NCBI GenBank assembly: GCA_964035545.1
Contig: OZ037768.1
Span: 20,644,700 to 20,708,699 of the forward strand
DNA length: 64,000 nt
Direction of reading: 5' to 3'
From: Bugula neritina
Taxonomy: Eukaryota; Bryozoa; Gymnolaemata; Cheilostomatida; Bugulidae
This document shows, piece after piece, positions 46,085 through 64,000 of this stretch. The first letter of the stretch is position 1, and every line of letters begins with the position of its first letter. A program made the position numbers and the translations under genes. Below the pieces are notes generated by a model. The model saw only the letters and a program-made list of their open reading frames with translations. It made no database searches and had not been told where the DNA came from.

Positions 46085-49000
46085 ATGGCAAAGATAGCAA
46101 CAGAAGGAATTTTGGCAAAACTAAAAAAGGTCAAAGATATAGTCAAATTCAATGGAGGAGTTTGGAATTCGATTGTTACTCTTTACCGGTAAATTTTTTT
46201 AGCTTTATTATAATTAGAATTTGTTCATTTATATAATAATATATGGTTATGCAGCACAAGTATACAGTTACACACCATATTCATATTGATATTCAAGTTA
46301 TAATTTTAATTTAAATTAATATTATTTATTATATATTTAATATTAATAATAATATTAAGATAAATATTAATTATTTCAAATTTGGTTTTTATTTTCATTT
46401 TGAGTTTTTTAGTTTTACTACTAAAAGTAAATTACTTAGTCTTGCTAAAAAATTCAAATTCAAATTCAAATAAATTGTTTCAAATCTAAATTCAAACTCA
46501 AATTGTGAGACTGAGAATATTTAAATAAAATAAATATAACTGTTTTTGTTAAATTAAATATAATAATTATAACACGAATAATAATATTAATAATATAATT
46601 ATAAATACCAAGAAGCAAGTTTAATCATCATAATCATTATGCTAATGATTATTATATTTATAGAGTTGTACAACTACATGTCAATTTAACTAATTTAATG
46701 GGCAAATATTTGTACATTAATAATTACCAGAATAGCAAAGTTTAGAGATTTAGTGTTACTACTAACAATATTAATGTAGTAAATTGTCATTTATAGAGAT
46801 AGTATTAGCATTAATAGTTGAGCTTATAAATAAATATACTTACTCTCGAGCTTTTTATTAGAAGAAAGTAAGAAATGTATAACAATTATAAGAAATAAGT
46901 ATAAGTACAAAGAATAACTTTAAGTGTAAATTAGCCCTCCCAATGAACTCCTAGTTGATATAAACATTACAAGTATAGTTGCATGCTATTATTACATTCA
47001 ATAAATAATCAGTTCTTAATAATTGGGTGAATGAACTACTAGGGTAATTATATTTTATACTGAAAATACTATGTATGGCTGATGTAATGATGCACACAAG
47101 TTTTTAATCTAGGGTTTGTTTAAGTTTAGCCAACATGTAGTTCACAGCTCTAGGTTAGAAGCTGCTGCTTTTCACTTAATTTCATTGACCTCAAGCTAAT
47201 TATTGCCTTGTAGAACTGATGAGCTGAAGCAAGGTGAACTGGTAGGAGAGGATAAGTATGGCAACAAGTACTACAGAAATGATGAGCATATCATGGGTCA
47301 GTAAGCCCCTCCTTCTAAATTTTAAAAAGTAATTTTGTGAAACTTCTGGTTTATCAGTTTTAATTCAGTACCTAAAAGCTAAAATTGTTATTATCAAATA
47401 ATATTTAATTACTCTAGCAATTGTGATTTTTGTTTAAAATGCAAAAAGCTTGAATCAGCAACAATATGCTCAATTACAGAATTTCTACCATCCACTTGAT
47501 AATGTAATGTGGGAGTATTTTAACTCATTTTGTGTAGGACAGCTGTTTTAGGATTTGTCTTCTCATTAGCACAAAACGTATTTGCAAACATCTTTTGTGC
47601 TGTTTACTATAATCTACACTCTCGCAGGAGATGCATTTAAAATGTTGGAAATAGAGACTTGACTAACTCATAGCTTTGTGGTAGGATTTAAAGTTGATAG
47701 AATCTTTTTTAGGCAATGCAATTTTACAACTATTCTTTCTTAATTAGTTATCTATACAGTGAGTGTAGGCGGTGCTTGGCTTACTAGTACTTTGTCGTAT
47801 ATTACTGTAAACTCACAAAATAGTAACAATACATGGTACACTTTTGAGAAAGAAGACAACTTCAAACATTATTACTTGCTTTAAAATTTTCAGTAGAAGA
47901 AAATTAAGCAATTATTTTGAAAATTAAAATTATAATAAATATATAATGTATACTCTAGAGCAGGGCTGTCCAACAGGCGATCCCGGGGCCGGATGTGGCC
48001 CCCCAGCTTACATTTATGTGGCCCTCAAAGGCATAAAACTAATTTTTTTTTCACAGTATACAATTACATGAATTAAAGGGAAAAATCACTTTTCAAATGT
48101 TTCATTTATACACATGCTACAAAACATATAGCTTGCAATAACTATTGAGATTTTATTGTGTAATGATTCATTAGAATTTGTAATAAAATAATTTGAAAAA
48201 TACTGACATTGTGGCCCCCAGTTCAAGGTAAAGTTTACAATGTGGCCCCCCCCCCCCGCCACGAAATATTCCCTTTCAGTGGCCCTCGATCTAAAAAGGT
48301 TGGACACTCTAGACTCTAGAGTATTGTTTGACTGTGAATTATGCGTTAGTAAGTGTGTTGATAATCATTACGGACTGGGAATTTTTCAATCAATTTTATC
48401 TCACAGTTCTTTTAAACCCCTTTGTGCAAAATCAGCTAATATATTTCCAATGCTAATAGATCTTTTAGTCATCTAGCTTATTGGTTGAATGTTTTAAATA
48501 TTTCATAATGTTCAACTCTTTTATACCTAAAGCTTTATGAGCCAAGTAAAATTGCCAATTTGTATTCAACTATTTGAGTGTTTTCTCTATACTCATAGCG
48601 TTTTTACTCCCCTAAACTCTCTGGTATATATTGTTTATCTAGGTAGGAATAAATGGGTGGTGTATAGCGAGAAAGTAGGCATGAACTACGATGGATCCCA
48701 GGTGCCTGCTGAATGGTAAGTAGCTGTTTCTTTGTGTTCAATATGCCTCACCGAGTTTGACAATACACTCTGTACATATTTTTTCAATAGCAGAAGAGTT
48801 TTAGCATTGCTGAATATTCATTTGGATATTTAATTACCTGGCCACTTTATTAAATATTTATTATTATAAATCAACTGGCAACAATTTCTTAGATTATTAG
48901 AGTAAGTGTTGTTGATTCAATAGCGCAGAATTTAAAACCATTCCAACAGCCAATCTAAATTAGATTTTATAAAAGTGTTTTTTTTTAAATTTGGATTCAT

Positions 49001-49346
49001 CACTATAAAGGTTTGTAGTTTTATAGCTATTTATCAAAAAATATATCACTTGAGCAATTTGATCTTTGATAAATGTAATTTGTGACAAGTTTTTGTTCTA
49101 CAAATGTATATACTGTTGATTATTTTATTTGATTCAGTAAAATATAACGCATCAAGTTATTTTGATATCAGGCATAGATGGTTGAGTGACATGACGGACA
49201 CGCCCCCTACTGTCAAACCTCCCCTACAGCACAGCTGGATGATTGATCACATTGAGAATAAGACGGGAACTCAGCAGAGATACGTGCCTTACAGCACAAC
49301 CAGAGCTAAGATACAGTCGTGGCAGCCTCCCGCACCCTCCAAATAA
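46085..49346 (+). CDS. NDUFA12: NADH dehydrogenase 1 alpha subcomplex subunit 12 (complex I B17.2), complete
   Basis: Four exons, 46085-46188, 47214-47296, 48643-48715 and 49172-49346, join to 144 residues; the human protein has 145. Family motifs appear in order: LVGEDKYGNKYY, GRNKWVVYSE, DGSQVPAEWHRWLSDMTD, PPTVKPP and YVPYSTTRAKIQSWQPP. NDUFA12 is an accessory subunit on the matrix arm of respiratory complex I; it has no transmembrane segment, as expected. The start is the only ATG preceding the conserved block that keeps the frame open, and an AATAAA at 49490-49495 follows the stop. Intron 1 is made largely of cryptically simple AT-rich sequence, and intron 2 holds a hAT-like MITE. Confidence 0.96.
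47961..48313. mobile_element. hAT-like MITE in NDUFA12 intron 2
   Basis: A 353-base element begins CAGGGCTGTCCAAC and ends with GTTGGACA followed by CTCTAGA, giving inverted ends sharing TGTCCAAC/GTTGGACA. It is flanked by perfect 8-base direct repeats CTCTAGAG (47953-47960 and 48314-48321), the target-site length of hAT transposons. Inside are GTGGCCC blocks near both ends in opposite orientation and a run of about 14 C at 48246. No coding capacity. Confidence 0.85.
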
Positions 49347-50276
49347 ACCAACATTTGCTAGGAATTATGCTATATTTTTATGTACTTGGTATATGTTGTC
49401 GTATTTTATCTTTTTGGTTTTACTGCTAAATTCACGTCTTTTTCTGTCACAAGTAATATTTATGTGGAATTTTTGAAAGATTTGGTATAAATAAAGTTGT
49501 GGAGTTTTGACTGTCCCCTTTATTGATCTCCAGAAGTGATGGATTAGATATAGTATAGAATTATTTGGGGAGAACAATGCAGGTGTTTGCAAACAGATGC
49601 TTGCCATCTAATCAATATATACTACTTGCTTTGCTGAGTAGTTTTTTGTTAACTGTGATATAATATTACAGTGTTGTATTATTATAAAATATTCATGACC
49701 TATTTATTCCAAAGCTGGTGTAAAAATATTAAATCTATTTTCATTAACATAATTCTGAATTGTTATTCAATACTGTAAGGAGAGGTGGGGCCATAGAAAA
49801 TACATGGATGAAGAAAGGTACATGCAGTATTTAATGCTTTGCAGGAGATAATCCCTTGTGGATAAAAAAATTGCATGTCTTGAGACAACCATTTTATATA
49901 TGCAAATAAGTTATCGCTGTGTATTCATTCATGGTTTAACCGACAAATTATTAATGCATGTGTTTGTAATTAATACAACTTTATTCATAACTGGAAAATA
50001 TATATCTGATTTCTGCATTTTGAGGCCAGCTCTATAGACTGGCAGAAGAGGTAAGAAAACATTAATATAGATCATCTACATTAATGTAGATTAGCTTGCA
50101 TTATTTTTTTTGCAGTTTTTACAACTAGCAAAATAGTTGGCTGAACCTGAGCTTGACATTGTATAAAATTTCAGCAAATAATTTTAATTTCTTTCTTTTT
50201 ACCCACGCATATCGAGTCACGATACATTTATTTTTGAAATAGGTATAGAGCAAGTTATTATTCTCATGCAGAGAAG

Positions 50277-50421
50277 ATGAAGTGCAGAATACATCAGAAT
50301 ATTCTCATTTTGTTTATCTTAACATTCAACTCAGCTGAATGTGATGACCTTCACTCTGAAGGTTTCAATAAAACTACCAACAGCTCCGTAGTAGAGGTGG
50401 AAGCTATAGGTAATAAAACAG
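50277..50421 (+). CDS. Candidate secreted-protein first exon
   Basis: ATG opens a frame whose first 22 residues look like a signal peptide (KCRIHQNILILFILTFNSAE), followed by an acidic, Asn/Thr-rich stretch with N-glycosylation motifs (NKT, NSS). It ends at gtaaga in phase 1; an earlier gtaata donor lies 12 bases before. Phase 1 is also the phase entering Ly6 exon 53477-53608, so this could be a distal alternative first exon of that gene, or the remnant of another gene. No other exons are visible. Confidence 0.35.
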
Positions 50422-51180
50422 GTAAGAAAAAACCACAAGGAAGTATGCATAGCCAAAACAGAAGCTTCGGGTTACAGGCATGTTGTCTTCGCAAAGCAAT
50501 AATTTGTTACACAAGCAGCTGTGTCCTGTTCTTGAATTAGACCATACACATAAAAATTAAACGCCTAAGCAAAACCCACAACTTTACAGCAAGTTAATGA
50601 GAATCTTCTATATTTTATATAAATAAAAGTATTGGACATTTACAATGTTAACAAGTGTTATTGGAGATAAATCTTTTTTTAGTACTGATAGGGAGCTGTA
50701 CTACATGCTTGTTTTAATGTTATGAAGGATTATAAGATAGTTTTTAGTGACAAGGTAATAAATAACCCTAATATAATAGTCAGTATTTTGATAACATTAA
50801 TTAATAATACTTTATTATTTATTGTTTATATGTTGCACACAGCATATAGGGTGGTATGGAGCCTATGGAATATGATGTCATTCTAATGTACAGGACGCAT
50901 CTCATATCTATACTATATGACTACTTAATTTACTTATCTGTTTGTCCTATCTGTTAATCTGTTTATCCTATCTGCCCATCCATTCATCTGCACATCTAAT
51001 ACTTCTGCACTTTACTGTCTTCTTTTTACCTGCATACATGTATGAGTATGAGTGCATGGGAGAATGCAAATGTTTGAGACAGAAAAATGTGTCAGAATAG
51101 TCAAATCATAATGCCTCAGAGCATTTTCACCATGCGTTGGGGTACTGTCACTATGTGTCGGACTACCTGCTACCACATGC

Positions 51181-51276
51181 CAGAGTACCTGTCACAACAT
51201 GCCCGTGTACCTGTCACAACATGTCAGAGTACCTGTCACAACATGTCAGAGTACCTGTCACAACATGTCAAAGTAC
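51181..51276. repeat. 22-bp tandem repeat, about 4 copies
   Basis: The unit ACCTGTCACAACATGTCAGA plus GT is repeated with few changes upstream of the Ly6-type gene. Confidence 0.9.
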
Positions 51277-52686
51277 TCAGAAGTCAGAATATTGAGAGTG
51301 TTATATGGCCTGCAGATTTATAACTGGAGTCCGAGGATATAATGCCGATTATAACTTGTACAAGGTTAGTGTTTAATTTTTTTTATATATTCGCCAGTTA
51401 CATGAACAAAATATATATGGAATATTTACATGATTGCTAATTCTAACAAATATATAAACATAATTTATGTGAATTTCACAGCAATAGCACAACCTTTGCA
51501 TTAATTTGACCATGAAATATTTCAAAAAGCACTTGAAGAAATTATAAAAGCATATAGGGTGATATGTACCCTGTAAAGAAAATGGAAATATATCCCTTTA
51601 TGACAAATCATTTTTGCACCCTTCTTTTAAAAAATATCTGTTTTTCAAAAAGTTATATAGTGGTCTAATAATATGTACAAGCTTTTAGGAAAATGAATTT
51701 TTAGCATATTTAAAGTTGAATCTTTTCTGAATCTCACAAATAAATAGAAAATGCACACACAAAGTGTTTTTATCTCCTTCATTTTTTAATAAACTGACAG
51801 TTAGAGGTAGTATTTATGTTGTTTATACTGTTCCCAAATGTTTACTGTTTCAAACTTGTAGTTGAAGTAAATTTTACATAAAATTTTTATAACACTTTGA
51901 TTTTGACTTTTCTGTGTTTTAGACATTATTGTATGATGACGTGTAACCCAATTTATAACGTTATAGGTATGGCTTACTAAAATAAATTTCTATTATATTG
52001 AACACATTTCATTGTAGTACCCTTAAATAATTTTTAAATGTTTTACTGTATATCTATATACAATTTTTTTCAAAATAAATGTAACTGAAGCTCCCTCTTA
52101 AATATGACTTATATTGCTGCATGTGCTTCAATAGATTGTGTATTGTTTGTTGTGGTTCTTTTTGCTGGTAAGTTTATGAAAATCAGCTTAAAATTTTAAT
52201 TTTGTAGAACTAAGAAGCTTCCTTTGTTTTCTAATAAAAGTATAAATTGAAGTCCTAGTGGCTGCTTCATGATAAAAAGTTTTTTAATATTTTTTAATAT
52301 TATGTAATTATCAACCGAGCTCGAAATGCAACATTATATTTAGAATTGTCTTTTCTCTTTTTTAAGGTATTTTCATCGACTTGTTATTAAAGACTTAATA
52401 AATCAAATTAATTTTATTTTTAGTTTTAAAGTTAAACTTAAACTAATAAAGTAAAAAAAATCACACAAATACTGCTGTGTGATAAGTAGAGCAGAAAGCA
52501 CACCAATGAGCAGACGATAAATATCCGCTAGTTTCATTTTCTGGTCTCGGCATTGCAGAATGTACTTTATTTGAATCTGTAAAAGTTTGCACCATAATTA
52601 ACATAATTTTAAAATAGCTGTGACCAAGAAGTTAGATATTGTATTTGTGTTTTAGACGCCAAATCAAGTACTGATTTCTTTTTGTG

Positions 52687-54353
52687 ATGTACTTTTCCTT
52701 GCAAGTAACTGTAGCTTTAATAGTATTTGGCCTTGGATTAGGTAAGACACTCGTGCTGACTCTTAGACTTAGTCTCACTATCACTATGAGTTTGACTATT
52801 CATTATAATTTATTATTTATAACTATACAAAAAACTTACTCATACTAAGATAACTAAGTTATGGAGCCTTTTAATGATAGTAAATCATCATAGGATTCAA
52901 TCTATTACCATAACAATATATTAATTGTTGTGAAAATAAATACAATAATATAAATTATTAAATAATTATAATACTATTAGTGTTACTATTGCAACATAAA
53001 CATGTTATTATTATAATTATTGAATTTTATATACTGATAGTTATAGTTATCATATACTTATAGAGTTATAGTAGGTAATGGTATTAATTATCTATATAAT
53101 ACATAATTATAATAGTACTCCTATGCTATAAATATAAATATAATGATAATGATACTATTAAACTAGTGGTAATACTGTATTAGTATTACTATATAATAAG
53201 CTGAGCATCATTGCTTTAAAGTACTTTAATATTTATTGAATAGGAAAAAAGAATTTAGTTTTACTGCGTAAAGTTCAAATCTAACATTATGATTAACTTC
53301 AAGTGAGCCAATATTAATTATATTCAACGTTTATGTACAATTGCTATCCTTTGGAATAATAAAGAGAATATAAAGCTAATTAATTAAAGTTGTTTTTTCG
53401 AAGCATTTATTTTTTTTCAACACAAAAACTAATCAATTTCATTTCTTGCGTGATTCTAAGCCCTATCTGATTACAGCTGATGGCCAGTGCCGACAATGCT
53501 ATAGTTGCAATAGTGTGGTTGATCCAAAATGTGCTGACAAAAACAATTTGGAGTCATTCATAGTAGATTGTTGTAATGATGCATCATGCCGTTATACATA
53601 CCAAACAAGTAAGCCTTTATTTTGTGTGATACACAAGTATAATTATATCTTTTTATTTTGTTTTATGGTTTAATTGCCCTTCCCATGCTTGCTTGTAATC
53701 AACATAGTATTTACAGAGTTATTCAAAGGTGCCAAACATGCAGTAAAAATATATAAATTTCATTGTGGTAAAGTTTTATTTATGTTTTGAGTGTAGCAAT
53801 AAATTTATTTGAGCACCTTAATTTTCATAGGTTACAAAAGAGTTTGATATTTTAGTAAGTCAAGTTCATGATTGAAATTTACTGAAGGTATAGAACTAAA
53901 AAAACTTCTTTAACAAATCTGAAAGCTAATTTAAAAAGTTGTTGTTGTAATTTTTGTATACTGGATTAGCAGCAAATGCACCCAGTAGTTGCCCAATTGC
54001 TAACTAAATTTGCTTTCTCTACAAACTTTATTTTTCTTAATACTCTTTTTCTAAATTCTTTTAGAAAAATAAGCTTGATAAAACTATTTGCAATGATTAT
54101 TTAGTGATGCAGCAGATCTGTTGTATTTGCAGTAGCCAATGAATATGCTAAAGGGAAAACCACTCGGTATATACGCGAATGTTCAAGTGCAGTGGAGGAA
54201 GATTGCACTTTATTTTCTGGTGAAGATAGAAGACAAAACTTCATTGGTCGTAGCTGCACTTGCAAAACAGACTTATGCAACACAGCTTGGCAAAATGCAA
54301 CAACCGTTTTGAAAATAATGTTTGTTTACATAGTTCTAACGTTTGCCGGCTAA
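52687..54353 (+). CDS. Ly6/uPAR-type three-finger protein, probably GPI-anchored, complete
   Basis: Three exons, 52687-52741, 53477-53608 and 54133-54353, join to 135 residues. Residues 1-18 are a signal peptide (SLQVTVALIVFGLGLA region). The mature chain begins QCRQCYSCNS, the usual LU-domain opening, and contains twelve cysteines, ending CTCKTDLCN, the conserved Cys-Asn close of the fold. The last residues (VLKIMFVYIVLTFAG) are a hydrophobic tail right after the domain, typical of a GPI-anchor signal. Family members act outside the cell as receptor or channel partners and septate-junction factors; this one's partner cannot be told. The intron positions (after the signal peptide, and mid-domain) are typical of LU genes. 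AATAAA is at 54394-54399. It is convergent with DHX38 across 282 bases. Confidence 0.85.
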
Positions 54354-54635
54354 TGTAAATAGCCGACATTTTACATTTGTGTTAGACTTCATTAATAAAA
54401 AATCAACAGCATTGTTCTTTATGTTTACAGTTTTAGCAAAATATACTGCATGATTTGTGTTCTAAAATGTCTCCCTATTTACAACATATATGCAACTATA
54501 CAAAAATCATATGATCAAAAGTCATGAAAAATGCTATAAAATATACAAAGTTTCTGCTTCAGTTTTGTGAAAGTTAATATAAGTAACAATCATGAATTTG
54601 AATGCAACAGTATGCCTACTATACATCTTAGGACA

Positions 54636-63780
<9,145 letters not shown>

Positions 63781-64000
63781 CTGAATCAACACAATCAAAC
63801 AACATGACTGTTAATAAACAATCTAAACAGACTATAATATAATATATTATATTATAATATATTATATTATAATGTATTATATATATAGTATAATACACAA
63901 GGGCTGCTGCTCAATACACAACTGTAGATTTTATTAAAATACTGAAGATAGAGTGCAAATATAAACATTGTACATAACAGCTAAATTAGACTACGAGTTT
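63781..64000. other. DHX38 intron running off the window
   Basis: This is intron sequence with a TAATATATTATATTA tract at about 63836-63890. No exon is seen before the edge, so the rest of the DHX38 5' end lies outside. Confidence 0.6.

Larger units (their letters stand above)
49347..52686. other. Intergenic region between NDUFA12 and the Ly6-type gene
   Basis: This holds the NDUFA12 3'UTR, a possible signal-peptide exon (50277-50421), a 22-bp repeat (51181-51276) and otherwise AT-rich DNA with no coding frame I can support. Confidence 0.55.

Overview
The window is nuclear DNA from an invertebrate animal. Every recognisable gene is split into many short exons with GT-AG introns. The gene set (HP1, hnRNP A/B, smoothelin, the germline piRNA factor GASZ/ASZ1, complex I subunit NDUFA12, a Ly6-type GPI protein and the splicing helicase PRP16/DHX38) is metazoan. 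The DNA is AT-rich and full of mini- and microsatellites. NDUFA12 reads like a protostome protein and a lophotrochozoan source fits, but the taxon is an inference. I see no bacterial features.

Layout: (1) 84-904 (+), the 3' end of an unrecognised gene. (2) 1593-3085 (-), a complete four-exon HP1/CBX gene. (3) 5112-8803 (+), a complete eleven-exon hnRNP A/B gene, divergent from HP1, with a methionine-glycine-rich tail and possible 3'UTR exons reaching about 11.27 kb. (4) 11862-34574 (-), one long smoothelin-type gene of about 20 exons: two smoothelin motifs, two I-set Ig domains, and a C-terminal calponin-homology (CH) domain. (5) 37193-43112 (-), an eleven-exon GASZ/ASZ1 gene (ankyrin repeats, SAM, C-terminal membrane anchor). 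(6) 46085-49346 (+), four-exon NDUFA12 with a hAT-like MITE in intron 2. (7) 52687-54353 (+), three-exon Ly6/uPAR protein. (8) 54636-63780 (-), twenty exons of DHX38/PRP16, whose 5' end lies beyond the right edge.

The strongest find is in the smoothelin gene. Four consecutive exons (15086-15158, 14828-14966, 14163-14247, 13016-13121) each encode a different version of the first CH-domain helix. All four end in Glu-Tyr-Glu before the donor, share one intron phase, and have lengths of 3n+1. Any single one joins the flanking exons in frame; any two break the frame. This is the signature of a mutually exclusive exon cluster that swaps the front of an actin-cytoskeleton CH domain.

Second-tier finds: tandem repeats repeatedly begin within about 0-12 bases of splice junctions in four genes, including an 18-unit satellite in DHX38 whose every unit copies the real 3' splice site. 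Two GC-AG introns (smoothelin, DHX38) are each demanded by reading frame and family conservation. The hnRNP tail contains fifteen Met-Met-Gly triplets. Ig domains are embedded in smoothelin. There is a MITE with a perfect 8-bp palindromic target duplication.

The genes do not form one pathway. Several act on RNA or chromatin (HP1, hnRNP A/B, DHX38, GASZ), which I take as coincidence. All exon borders were read by eye from splice signals, phase and family conservation, with no transcript evidence.
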